Assembly (NCBI GenBank): GCA_964226685.1
Contig: CAXQRU010000031.1
Span: 1-16,382 of the forward strand
DNA from: CAXQRU01 sp964226685
GTDB lineage: Bacteria > Pseudomonadota > Gammaproteobacteria > Pseudomonadales > Cellvibrionaceae
DNA: 16,382 bases
Direction: 5' to 3'
Of the stretch, positions 1 through 7,394 are shown in pieces (within the stretch, counting starts at the first letter, position 1; every line of letters starts with the position of its first letter). The position numbers were made by a program, and so were the translations under genes. Under the pieces are notes generated by a model. It saw only the letters and a program-made list of their open reading frames with translations, searched no databases and was not told the DNA's origin.

Positions 1-45
1 GATTAACGATCGTGACTGGAGTTCAGACGTGTGCTCTTCCGATCT
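1..45. other. Illumina P7 index adapter (sequencing artefact)
   Basis: Bases 12-45 match the Illumina TruSeq read-2 primer site, beginning GTGACTGGAGTTC and ending GCTCTTCCGATCT. Bases 4-11 (TAACGATC) sit where an 8-base i7 index would be, and bases 1-3 (GAT) match the end of the flow-cell part of the P7 oligonucleotide. This is library-construction sequence left on a contig end, not genomic DNA. Genomic sequence can begin no earlier than base 46. Confidence 0.97.
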
Positions 46-144
46 AATCTCAAAAGCGCAGATGAACCTATTTAACTCATGATTCACCTTTGAATATTAA
101 TGTAGATATGGCGTCTTTTAAAACGCAAACAAAGGAGGCTAATC

Positions 145-726
145 CTAATGCAGACTATATTTTTTGAGCAAATCATCTGGTAAACCACCTAGTTCGGATT
201 CTAGGTAAGGGTATGGCTTCATAGATTCCAGCCAATCCAAAACCGAATTCACAGACACTCTCTGGTAAATCACCTTTTCAGCCTCATTCAGATTGTCATC
301 AGATATAAATGGCTTTGTTGAAATCTCACTGGTTAAACAATGAGACCATGCCCAAGAAATATCAGGATAAGAAGCTCCAGACATGTCTGACGGCTGAACA
401 ATTTCACGGTCTATTATTGCTTTGAAGCCAACCAACCAAACAATGAATTGCGCTCTCCAATGAGGGCAACTAATCTCAAATACTGAATTTAACCAATCCG
501 ATATTTCTTTGGCCTCTAAATACTTAAGGCAAAAAAACATCGATGCTGCAAAGTCTCCACTAGCATCCCACCAACACCATACACCTTTGGGATTATCATT
601 TGATTTGTGCAAAACCTCTCCAATGATAATTTTTCCATTATTCCAGCAACGGCCCTCCATCATTGATTGACCTAAAGTGTTTAGACAATCTCTTGTAAAA
701 TCCGGAATCCATTTAAAAGACATCAT
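145..726 (-). CDS. Hypothetical protein, tryptophan-rich, 193 aa
   Basis: I do not recognise this protein. The reading frame is intact, from tandem ATG codons at 721-726 to a TAG stop. A weak AGGT element lies just upstream, 3-6 bases from the tandem ATGs, so either ATG could be used. The product has about 11 tryptophans in 193 residues, including a C-W-W cluster near residue 51, and several cysteines. No signal peptide or clear membrane segment is visible; the stretch around residues 90-105 is hydrophobic but contains charged residues. It reads as a soluble, mostly helical protein with an acidic C-terminal third. It lies beyond the rplS terminator on the same strand, so it is probably transcribed separately; I see only a TATAAC-like -10 (735-740) without a good -35. 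It sits next to a contig end, so its other neighbour is unknown. It could be a lineage-specific accessory gene. Confidence 0.7.
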   Translation of the reverse strand: MMSFKWIPDFTRDCLNTLGQSMMEGRCWNNGKIIIGEVLHKSNDNPKGVWCWWDASGDFAASMFFCLKYLEAKEISDWLNSVFEISCPHWRAQFIVWLVGFKAIIDREIVQPSDMSGASYPDISWAWSHCLTSEISTKPFISDDNLNEAEKVIYQRVSVNSVLDWLESMKPYPYLESELGGLPDDLLKKYSLH

Positions 727-764
727 TTACCTATGTTATAAATTGATCAACCATTTCATGGTAG

Positions 765-795
765 ACACAAAAAAGCCCGAACAAGTCGGGCTTTT
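765..795 (-). terminator. Rho-independent terminator after rplS
   Basis: A perfect 10-bp stem (AAAAGCCCGA at 771-780 paired with TCGGGCTTTT at 786-795) encloses a 5-base loop. On the minus strand it is followed by a run of T residues, starting 16 bases after the rplS stop. It ends the ribosomal operon. The plus-strand reading also ends in TTTT, but no plus-strand gene leads into it. Confidence 0.93.
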
Positions 796-810
796 CAATC
801 ATCTCTATGA

Positions 811-1161
811 TTAGTTAAGCTTCTCTTTAATTCGAGCTGCTTTACCAGTCAATTCACGTAAGTAGTACAACTTAGCTTGACGCACATCACCACGACGCTT
901 GACAGAGATACTATCAATCAATGGGCTGTGAGTTTGGAAGGTACGCTCAACGCCAACACCATGAGAAATTTTGCGAACGGTAAACGCTGAGTTCAAACCA
1001 CGGTTACGCTTACCCAAAACTACACCTTCAAACGCCTGAAGACGCTCACGGTTACCTTCTTTTACCTTTACCTGAACCACGATGGTGTCACCGGGTGAAA
1101 ACTCAGGTAAATCAGTTTTCATTTGTTCTTTATTCAATTCTTGAATAATTTTACTGGTCAT
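811..1161 (-). CDS. rplS: 50S ribosomal protein L19
   Basis: L19 binds at the 30S-50S interface of the ribosome. The protein is 116 aa, close to the 115 aa of E. coli L19, and carries family hallmarks: the N-terminal segment with the FSPGDTIVV strand, RLQAFEGVV at about residues 40-48, SFTVRKIS-like FTVRKISHGVGVERTF, and the basic C-terminus ending GKAARIKEKLN. The ATG is preceded by a GTGAGG Shine-Dalgarno with 8-base spacing. It is the last gene of the rpsP-rimM-trmD-rplS operon, 51 bases after trmD, and is followed directly by a strong intrinsic terminator. The wider gap and its own good ribosome site fit the higher need for L19 than for TrmD and RimM. Confidence 0.98.
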   Translation of the reverse strand: MTSKIIQELNKEQMKTDLPEFSPGDTIVVQVKVKEGNRERLQAFEGVVLGKRNRGLNSAFTVRKISHGVGVERTFQTHSPLIDSISVKRRGDVRQAKLYYLRELTGKAARIKEKLN

Positions 1162-1212
1162 TTTAATAACCTCACGTTTGGCGTATGTAGCTTCACAGCT
1201 AGTACTAGTTTG

Positions 1213-1968
1213 TTAATAATCTTGCTTGTGGTATTCCACCAACAAAGCCTGCTCTTCTTTTGTTAAATCTCTTTGCGCCATTAAATCTGGCCGACGCTCT
1301 GCCGTTCGCCCCAGTGACTGCATCAAGCGCCAACGTTCGATTCGTTGGTGGTTACCAGAAAGTAAAACCTCTGGCACCCCTTGACCTTCATACCACTCGG
1401 GTCTTGTGTAATGCGGGCAATCCAAAAGCCCCTGTAAGTGCCCACTAAAAGAATCTTCTTCAGCAGACTGGTTGTGCCCTAGAGCACCAGGAATAAGGCG
1501 AATCACCGCATCCATCAACACCATGGCAGCCAACTCGCCACCACTGATCACATAATCACCAATCGAGTATTGCTCGTCAACACAGCGATCCAATAGCCGC
1601 TCATCAACACCTTCATAACGACCTGCCAACAGCACTAGGCCATCTGCACCCGCTTCTGCCGCTAAATTCTCAACTGCAGATTGTTTGAGCAAAGCACCTT
1701 GCGGGGATAAGTAAATCACTTTAGCCTTGGCCCCAACCCACTCTTTGGCTGCTTTTATCGACAGCTCTAATGGCTCAGGCTTCATGACCATGCCAGGGCC
1801 ACCCCCGTAGGGTCTATCGTCGACAGTTTGGTGTTTATCTGTTGTAAAATCTCTAGGATTCCAACAGCGCAACTCAACCAAACCACTATCAAACGCTCTT
1901 TGAGTCACACCATAGCCAGTTAAAGCTTGTGTCATCTCTGGGAACAATGTCACCAGGGCCAACTTCAT
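1213..1968 (-). CDS. trmD: tRNA (guanine-N1)-methyltransferase TrmD
   Basis: TrmD uses S-adenosylmethionine to make m1G at position 37 of tRNAs reading CNN codons, which prevents +1 frameshifting. The protein is 251 aa (E. coli 255). The SPOUT trefoil-knot segments are intact: YLSPQG (86-91), GRYEGVDER (116-124) and SIGDYVISGGELA (135-147). Asp172 in SAEEDSF and Arg157 in VIRLIPG align with the catalytic D169 and R154 of the E. coli enzyme. LLDCPHYTRPE and LLSGNH mark the C-terminal tRNA-binding domain. The ATG lies 2 bases after the rimM stop with no strong Shine-Dalgarno, so translational coupling to rimM is likely. Confidence 0.98.
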   Translation of the reverse strand: MKLALVTLFPEMTQALTGYGVTQRAFDSGLVELRCWNPRDFTTDKHQTVDDRPYGGGPGMVMKPEPLELSIKAAKEWVGAKAKVIYLSPQGALLKQSAVENLAAEAGADGLVLLAGRYEGVDERLLDRCVDEQYSIGDYVISGGELAAMVLMDAVIRLIPGALGHNQSAEEDSFSGHLQGLLDCPHYTRPEWYEGQGVPEVLLSGNHQRIERWRLMQSLGRTAERRPDLMAQRDLTKEEQALLVEYHKQDY

Positions 1969-1970
1969 GA

Positions 1971-2495
1971 CTAAAAGTCAGGGTCCCAGAAAACAATCAT
2001 TTCCTTAGTATTTAAATCGACATCACCCGTGTATGAGTCAACAAATGGAATCAAACGCTCCCGGCTTTCAATTGAGGGTGACATCTCATCGGTTGGCTCC
2101 ACGACAATCACATCGTTAGCTCCCGTTGAAATCACTTCTTTCACACGCCCCAAACAATAACGCTCACCCTCAAACTCACTGATAACCTTTAGGTTTTCCA
2201 ATTGATGCCAGTAAAATTCATCAACGGCGGGTTCAGGCAAACGGTCTTTATTGATATAAATATCTTTTGGACAAAACAGCTCAGCCTGGGTGCGATCATC
2301 AACTCCCTTTAATTTAGCCACATGAGACTTACCATGGGCTTTGTATTCTTCAAAAACGAGCTGACCACCACCGTCAACCACCAGAGGCTGATACTCAAAT
2401 AAGTTATCAGGGGGTGAGGTGTAAGATTGGATCTTGACCCAACCTTTAATTCCATAGGGCGAGGCAACTCGCCCCACTTTTGTCAGCTCAGACAT
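1971..2495 (-). CDS. rimM: 16S rRNA processing / 30S maturation factor RimM
   Basis: RimM binds ribosomal protein S19 and helps mature the 30S head domain. The protein has 174 aa, normal for the family. The N-terminal beta-barrel starts with VGRVASPYGIKGWVKI (about 7-22). The PRC-barrel half begins near DEFYWHQLENLKV (about 91-103) and ends with the typical WDPDF C-terminus. The ATG is 3 bases after the rpsP stop codon and I see no Shine-Dalgarno, which points to coupling with rpsP translation. It is the second gene of the operon. Confidence 0.97.
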   Translation of the reverse strand: MSELTKVGRVASPYGIKGWVKIQSYTSPPDNLFEYQPLVVDGGGQLVFEEYKAHGKSHVAKLKGVDDRTQAELFCPKDIYINKDRLPEPAVDEFYWHQLENLKVISEFEGERYCLGRVKEVISTGANDVIVVEPTDEMSPSIESRERLIPFVDSYTGDVDLNTKEMIVFWDPDF

Positions 2496-2498
2496 TAA

Positions 2499-2750
2499 TT
2501 AAGCAGCAGCTTTTGCTTCTGCTTTTAATAAACTTTTTACACGATCCGATACTTGAGCACCTTGACCCAACCAGTGGTTGATGCGCTCCATATCGACACG
2601 TAAACGCTCTTCTTGACCACGAGCAATCGGGTTAAAGAAGCCAACTCTTTCAATGAAACGACCATTACGTGCATTGCGACAATCCGCTACGGTAATGTGG
2701 TAAAAAGGACGCTTCTTAGAGCCACCTAGAGCTAAACGTATTGTGACCAT
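2499..2750 (-). CDS. rpsP: 30S ribosomal protein S16
   Basis: S16 is an early-binding assembly protein of the 30S subunit. The protein is 83 aa (E. coli 82) with the standard start MVTIRLALGGSKKRPFYHI, then VADCRNARNGRFIE and GFFNPIARG, and an Ala/Lys-rich tail. The ATG is preceded by TAGGA at about 8 bases. As the first gene of the operon it has a promoter at 2821-2849 and a leader of roughly 60 bases. That leader contains a short TGCC-GTGA-GGCA hairpin with a GNRA-type tetraloop at 2780-2791. Confidence 0.98.
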   Translation of the reverse strand: MVTIRLALGGSKKRPFYHITVADCRNARNGRFIERVGFFNPIARGQEERLRVDMERINHWLGQGAQVSDRVKSLLKAEAKAAA

Positions 2751-2820
2751 AGTGTTTTCCTATCAAAATTAACTTGTTTTGCCTCACGGCATGAACTCAA
2801 TGGGTATTCAAAGGTGGCGG

Positions 2821-2849
2821 ATTATACTAAAAAGCACCCCACCTGTATA
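2821..2849 (-). promoter_or_regulatory. Promoter of the rpsP-rimM-trmD-rplS operon
   Basis: On the minus strand a consensus -10 TATAAT (2821-2826) lies 17 bases downstream of TATACA (2844-2849; 4 of 6 matches to TTGACA). It is correctly placed between ffh and rpsP, so the ribosomal operon can be driven independently of ffh. Confidence 0.65.
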
Positions 2850-2861
2850 GCGTTAAAACGA

Positions 2862-4232
2862 TTATTTCATTCCAGGTGGCAACATGCCGCCACCCATCAT
2901 GCCACCTAGGCCTCGCATCATTCTTGCCATGCCGCCGCCCTTCATCTTTTTCATCATCTTAGCCATTTGCTTGTATTGTTTGAGCAATCGGTTTAGATCT
3001 TGAACATTGGTGCCTGAGCCGGCTGTAATACGGCGCTTGCGTGAGCTTGTGAGCATATCTGGGTTTTTGCGCTCGGCTAAAGTCATGGAGTCAATGATCA
3101 CTTCCATGGTCTTAAATTGCTTGGTAACCGCAGAGTTTTCAGCCATTTGCGCCATTTGACCCATACCGGGCAGCTTCTCTAGCATAGAGCTCATGCCGCC
3201 CATATTTTGCATTTGCTGCAATTGGTCTTTGAGGTCATTGAGGTCAAACTTGGTGCCTTTTTTAACCTTTTGAACAAGCGCTTCGGCTTTTTTCTTGTCA
3301 ATTTTGCGCTCAGCTTCTTCGATCAAAGAGAGCACATCCCCCATACCTAGAATACGAGAGGCGATACGCTCTGGATGGAAAGGCTCAAGTGCATCGACTT
3401 TTTCCCCCATACCCAAGAACTTAATAGGCTTGCCAGTCACATGGCGCACTGATAAGGCAGCACCGCCTCTGGCATCACCATCAGCCTTGGTCAGAATCAC
3501 ACCCGTCAGTGGCAGTGCATCATTAAACGCTTTGGCCGTATTCACCGCATCCTGACCAATCATCGCATCGATCACAAACAGAGTTTCCACTGGGTTAATC
3601 GCGGCCTGTAAATCTTTAATCTCAGACATAAGGCTTTCATCGATGTGCAGGCGACCCGCAGTATCGACAATAACAACATCGATAAACTGTTTTTTAGCGC
3701 TTTCAATCGCACCATTGGCGATATCAATGGGGTTTTGATCACTCGTGGACGGGAAGAACTCAGCACCCACCTCTGCACTCAAGGTTTCCAACTGCTTGAT
3801 GGCAGCAGGACGGTAAATATCCGCACTGACGACCATGACCTTTTTCTTCTCACGCTCTTGTAGAAAACGAGCTAACTTAGCGACCGATGTGGTTTTACCC
3901 GCACCCTGAAGGCCCGCCATCAAAACCACAGCAGGAGGTTTGGCCGCTAAGTTTAAGGTCTCGTTGGCCTCACCCATGGTAGAGACCAATTCAGCCTCAA
4001 CAATTTTGATGAATTGTTGCGCAGGGTTCAGTGCTCTAGCCACTTCCTGCCCTACGGCACGCTTGCGAACTCGCTCGACAAAATCTTTCACCACGGGTAA
4101 AGCAACATCCGCTTCAAGTAGCGCTTTTCTGACTTCTCTTAAAGTGTCTTTGATATTGTCATGAGTCAACCGACCTTTACCGGTAACGGCTTTGAGTGTC
4201 TTGGATAAACGTTCTGTTAAGTTTTGAAACAT
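2862..4232 (-). CDS. ffh: Signal recognition particle protein Ffh
   Basis: Ffh is the SRP54-type GTPase that, with 4.5S RNA, binds signal sequences of nascent inner-membrane proteins and docks with FtsY. The protein is 456 aa. The N domain covers about 1-90. The G domain has the P-loop GLQGAGKTT (107-115), DIYRPAA of the insertion box (138-144), DTAGR (190-194) and TKADG (248-252). The methionine-rich M domain starts near 327, with the RNA-binding TSSRKRRITAGSG at about 395-407 and a Gly/Met-rich tail. The ATG follows the 4.5S-type N domain start MFQNLTERLS; no clear Shine-Dalgarno is visible. It lies just upstream of rpsP on the same strand, an arrangement common in gammaproteobacteria. I found no strong terminator between ffh and rpsP, so read-through is possible. 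Confidence 0.98.
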   Translation of the reverse strand: MFQNLTERLSKTLKAVTGKGRLTHDNIKDTLREVRKALLEADVALPVVKDFVERVRKRAVGQEVARALNPAQQFIKIVEAELVSTMGEANETLNLAAKPPAVVLMAGLQGAGKTTSVAKLARFLQEREKKKVMVVSADIYRPAAIKQLETLSAEVGAEFFPSTSDQNPIDIANGAIESAKKQFIDVVIVDTAGRLHIDESLMSEIKDLQAAINPVETLFVIDAMIGQDAVNTAKAFNDALPLTGVILTKADGDARGGAALSVRHVTGKPIKFLGMGEKVDALEPFHPERIASRILGMGDVLSLIEEAERKIDKKKAEALVQKVKKGTKFDLNDLKDQLQQMQNMGGMSSMLEKLPGMGQMAQMAENSAVTKQFKTMEVIIDSMTLAERKNPDMLTSSRKRRITAGSGTNVQDLNRLLKQYKQMAKMMKKMKGGGMARMMRGLGGMMGGGMLPPGMK

Positions 4233-4264
4233 AGCGATATTCTGGTTCGTCAGTAAAACCGGTG

Positions 4265-4270
4265 ATTATA
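4265..4270 (-). promoter_or_regulatory. Possible -10 element for ffh
   Basis: A consensus TATAAT on the minus strand lies 32 bases upstream of the ffh ATG, in the 58-base gap after the DUF547 gene. The matching -35 region would fall across the end of that gene and is poor (about 2 of 6 matches), so ffh may also be transcribed by read-through. Confidence 0.4.
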
Positions 4271-4290
4271 ACCACTCATACTAGCTAATG

Positions 4291-5085
4291 CTATGGCTCA
4301 TTTAGAGACCAGTCATAGTCATAATCCAAACTTGGCTTAGGTATTGCTCGGATGCTTGCAGCCAGATTCGGCTCGGCATACTGTAGAATATGCTCTATTA
4401 CAGAGGGCTGGAAGTCTTCTGCAAACCATTCGTATATTGAAGATAAGTGCAAGGTATTCCCCTCTACACGCACACCTCTTGGGTGGTTAATAAAGGCTTT
4501 TGCCGCCATTTCTAGTAAACCATCAACATTTTTCGAGGTAAACGCCTGCTTCAATAAATTAGGGCAGCCAACACTCGCACAGTTAACGCCGTAATGAATT
4601 AAAGGATCATTAAACACAGGCCTCAAGATGCCGTGCTCAATATTATTCAAGCTTAAGCTCTGGCCATTAATTGTGATCACCTTGGCGTCCCACGGCCCTG
4701 AGTTAAACAGCCCGCCCTTGATCTTTTTAATCGAACTCACTGGGTAAGCCTCAAGCACCAACCGCACAGTCAAGGCATTGTAGAGGTTCAACCAATAGGC
4801 CTTTTGCTCAACCGAGTTAAGCTGAAGTGGATTTATGCTCTCCAAAATAGTGATGTAATCGTTGAGTTTTTGTTGGTCAACTTGATTGACAGACCGATAG
4901 TCAAACACCGTTCTGCCCTGTTTCTCGGAGACGTATTTTTCGAGCACCCATTGCCAAAGACTGTGATCTATTGTGACTTTACTGTTGTTGTCCCGAAGAC
5001 CCCAACCTTCTAATAGGGCTTTTTGGGGCGCAGAATGAACACTTAACGCCGCCAACCACAAGCCCAAAAAAATGACTATTCGCAT
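4291..5085 (-). CDS. Secreted DUF547 domain protein
   Basis: This is a periplasmic or secreted protein of 264 aa with a DUF547 domain; the biochemical function of the family is not established to my knowledge. A Sec signal peptide covers residues 1-18, with cleavage expected after HSA. DUF547 landmarks follow in order: AYWLNLYNALTVRLV (97-111), GPWDAK (130-135), LSLNNIEHGILRP (144-156), HYGVNCASVGCP (164-175, with Cys169 and Cys174) and SSIYEWFAEDF (215-225). The two spaced cysteines could form a disulfide or bind a ligand. The ATG has a good GAGGT Shine-Dalgarno at 7 bases. It ends 58 bases before ffh on the same strand. There is no functional link to ffh that I know of, so co-transcription may be incidental. 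Confidence 0.9.
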   Translation of the reverse strand: MRIVIFLGLWLAALSVHSAPQKALLEGWGLRDNNSKVTIDHSLWQWVLEKYVSEKQGRTVFDYRSVNQVDQQKLNDYITILESINPLQLNSVEQKAYWLNLYNALTVRLVLEAYPVSSIKKIKGGLFNSGPWDAKVITINGQSLSLNNIEHGILRPVFNDPLIHYGVNCASVGCPNLLKQAFTSKNVDGLLEMAAKAFINHPRGVRVEGNTLHLSSIYEWFAEDFQPSVIEHILQYAEPNLAASIRAIPKPSLDYDYDWSLNEP

Positions 5086-5118
5086 GCAAATACCTCAATC
5101 ATGTAATGTCTAGCTATG

Positions 5119-5147
5119 AGTATATTTAAGATATTAAGTTTCATTAA
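5119..5147 (-). promoter_or_regulatory. Possible promoter of the DUF547 gene
   Basis: A TATACT -10 (5119-5124) lies 17 bases from a poor TTAATG -35 (5142-5147) on the minus strand, in the AT-rich divergent region of 177 bases shared with the Sel1 lipoprotein gene. Confidence 0.35.
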
Positions 5148-5190
5148 TCATCAAATTACGGGCAGAGCACACAGTTTTTTCATCAAAAGG

Positions 5191-5221
5191 TGGACAAACC
5201 TGCCAGTTACTGACCTATAAT
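5191..5221 (+). promoter_or_regulatory. Possible promoter of the Sel1 lipoprotein gene
   Basis: A consensus TATAAT (5216-5221) lies 42 bases before the ATG. The best upstream hexamer is TGGACA (5191-5196, 5 of 6), but the spacer of 19 bases is longer than ideal. Confidence 0.45.
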
Positions 5222-5262
5222 TAAAGGTAGACCCTTTTCAGCTGACTAATTAAGGGAATAAT

Positions 5263-7296
5263 ATGCCCAAACATCAATACCTTATCATTTTTTTTCTGCT
5301 TTTCCCTCTAGCTGGTTGTCAAACCATTAGTTCTCACTCAGGCAATGAAAACGCTCAATTATCTTTTGAAATCGGATTGATGAATTTTGAGGGCAACAAT
5401 ACAGAGCAAGATCTCGACAAAGCATTCCGGCAATTCACCAAGGCTGCTAATCTTAATCACCCTGAAGCTCAATATTATTTGGGTGAATTTTACCGATATG
5501 GCTATAGCGTTGAAATCGACCTCAAGAAGGCCAAATATTGGCTAGAGAGGGCCACCAAAGCCAATCAACTGGATGCGATGGGTACCCTGGGTTATTTGTA
5601 TTTGGTCGGTGAAGGTGTAGAAAAGGATATCGCCAAGGGGTTATCTCTTCTCAACGAGGCCGCAGAAGCGAACAATGATTATGCCCAATTCGTTCTTGGC
5701 ATGTTCTATTACCGGGGTGAGGATACACCCAGGGATTTTACAAAAGCCATCGATTGGTTGACTCGCGCCGCCGATCAAGAGTACCCCAAAGCGCAATATT
5801 ACCTAGCTTCTATTTATGAGCAGCAGCAACAGCCTGAAAAAATGCTCCAATGGCTTGAAAGAGCCGTACGAAATGATCAGGCAGATGCTCAAGTCGAACT
5901 GGGCTACCTTTATTCAGTCGGTGAAGTGGTCGAAAAAGATTTGGCTAAAGCCGCCGAGTTGTTTTATTCCAGCGCCATGCAAGACGATGCTTACGGCCAA
6001 TATAATCTTGGATGGATACTGGTCACTGGTGGCGAAGGCATCGAAAAGGATGTGGAATATGGCCTGTATTGGTTGGAGCTTGCGCTAGAGAAAAACCTTC
6101 CCGATGCACAATACACCTTAGGCACCATGTATTTAGAGGGCACCGATGTTGCGCAAGATAAAGACAAAGCGATCGAACTTTTAAGGCTTGCTGCCGATCA
6201 AGGCTTTGATAAGGCTCAATATTTCCTGGGGTTCATATTGTACACAGGGGAGTTAACCAAGCCCGAACCAGAAAAAGGTATGGAGCTCATCACACTGGCC
6301 GCCAAACAGGGGTTCAAGTCCGCTCAGTATTACCTTGGGCAAATCTTGTATGACACAAAAGATTACACTCAAGCCCTTTATTGGTATGAACAAGCGGCCA
6401 CGCAAGGTCATCCCGAGGCCCAATATTTGGCGGGTTCCATGTATGTCTACGGGGTTGGCACAGCCACAGACCTCAACAAAGCCATCGACTGGCTAAATCA
6501 AGCCGTGAAGCAAGATCACGTAGACGCCCAATATCAACTGGCCATTGCTTATGAGGACTCTAAAGATATAGACAATGCGGTTTACTGGGTTAAATCCGCC
6601 TCGAAACTTGGGCACGATGGCGCTCAGGTTTTGTTAGGATATTATTATTTAAATGGCCTTGGCGTCACAAAAAACAACAAAGAAGCCATGAGGCTCTTTA
6701 AGCTCGCCAGCCAACAAGATAATCCTCACGCTTTTTATAATATAGGCTGGATGTATTTCAACGGCGTGGGGGTCAGCAAAAATAAAGGTACCGCCATGCA
6801 ATGGCTATTAAAGGCTGCCAAGCAAGACCATGTAGACGCCATGAGTCTAATCGCCAATATCCATATCACTGATAAACAGTACCAACAAGCAAGGCCTTGG
6901 CTGCAAAAAGCGGCGGATAAAAACAATGCCGATGCACAGTACCGATTAGGCATGTTTTATTTGGATGGCCTTAGTGTTAAGAAAAACTATACCAACGCCC
7001 ATAAGTGGATACTATTATCCGCTGAGCAGAACTATGATCTGGCTCAATACATGATGGGCTATCTCTACGAAAATGGTTATGGAGTAACACAAAGCAACGA
7101 GCAAGCCTTCAAATGGTACTTTTTGGCGGCTAAAAATGGCGATAGTGATGCCCAAAACAATGTGGGTTACGCCTATCTCAATGGTTTTGGCGTCAACCAA
7201 AGTCGTTCACTAGCGATTTATTGGTTTAAGCAAGCCGCTGCACAAGGACATAAAAGAGCAAAAGAGAACTTAAGGCTCATATCGCAAGCACGCTAA
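5263..7296 (+). CDS. Sel1-like repeat outer-membrane lipoprotein, 677 aa
   Basis: This is a large lipoprotein built almost wholly of Sel1-like (SLR, TPR-related) helical repeats, a fold that scaffolds protein-protein contacts. The lipobox LAGC is at 16-19. The residue after Cys19 is Gln rather than Asp, which predicts sorting to the outer membrane. From residue 31 to the end I count 18 full repeats plus a partial one, each starting with a variant of AQYxLGxxY. The register is almost strictly 36 residues, with four units of 32 residues starting at about 177, 354, 422 and 526. In those four the glycine-containing loop (the G-x-GV segment) is missing, so they resemble plain TPRs. An AGGGA Shine-Dalgarno lies 5 bases before the ATG. 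The gene stands between divergent DUF547 and co-directional argS, with no partner gene that reveals its client. Family members act in cell-surface or signalling scaffolds, but the role here is unknown. Confidence 0.92.
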   Translation: MPKHQYLIIFFLLFPLAGCQTISSHSGNENAQLSFEIGLMNFEGNNTEQDLDKAFRQFTKAANLNHPEAQYYLGEFYRYGYSVEIDLKKAKYWLERATKANQLDAMGTLGYLYLVGEGVEKDIAKGLSLLNEAAEANNDYAQFVLGMFYYRGEDTPRDFTKAIDWLTRAADQEYPKAQYYLASIYEQQQQPEKMLQWLERAVRNDQADAQVELGYLYSVGEVVEKDLAKAAELFYSSAMQDDAYGQYNLGWILVTGGEGIEKDVEYGLYWLELALEKNLPDAQYTLGTMYLEGTDVAQDKDKAIELLRLAADQGFDKAQYFLGFILYTGELTKPEPEKGMELITLAAKQGFKSAQYYLGQILYDTKDYTQALYWYEQAATQGHPEAQYLAGSMYVYGVGTATDLNKAIDWLNQAVKQDHVDAQYQLAIAYEDSKDIDNAVYWVKSASKLGHDGAQVLLGYYYLNGLGVTKNNKEAMRLFKLASQQDNPHAFYNIGWMYFNGVGVSKNKGTAMQWLLKAAKQDHVDAMSLIANIHITDKQYQQARPWLQKAADKNNADAQYRLGMFYLDGLSVKKNYTNAHKWILLSAEQNYDLAQYMMGYLYENGYGVTQSNEQAFKWYFLAAKNGDSDAQNNVGYAYLNGFGVNQSRSLAIYWFKQAAAQGHKRAKENLRLISQAR

Positions 7297-7310
7297 ACCT
7301 CTCTAGTCAT

Positions 7311-7340
7311 TTGGCCAAAATGCCCCAGCTAGGGTAGAAT
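7311..7340 (+). promoter_or_regulatory. Probable argS promoter
   Basis: TTGGCC (7311-7316, 4 of 6) and TAGAAT (7335-7340, 5 of 6) are separated by 18 bases, giving a leader of about 50 bases before the argS ATG. The leader contains a hairpin with arms at 7350-7357 and 7363-7370 (8 bp including one G-T pair, 5-base loop) and no T run. Confidence 0.5.
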
Positions 7341-7394
7341 CCGCCTTTTGTTTTCTCAAGACGAGAAAGCACCTGATTTAGAGACTCTTGCAAC

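Noticed and set aside
132..183. A strong AAGGAGG followed by ATG at 148 on the plus strand
   Set aside because: The frame closes after 11 codons and lies over the end of the minus-strand orphan gene; no sign of a real peptide gene.
743..750. TTGATCAA upstream of the orphan gene as an FNR site
   Set aside because: The half-sites overlap with no 4-base spacer, so it cannot be an FNR box; it is a simple palindrome.
1199..1208. CTAGTACTAG palindrome between trmD and rplS
   Set aside because: Only 10 bases with no loop and no known regulator; expected by chance at this scale.
2837..2877. Possible ffh terminator formed by CCACCTG near the stop codon and CAGGTGG downstream
   Set aside because: Seven pairs around a loop of about 26 bases, overlapping the rpsP -35 region, and no direct T run; too weak to call.
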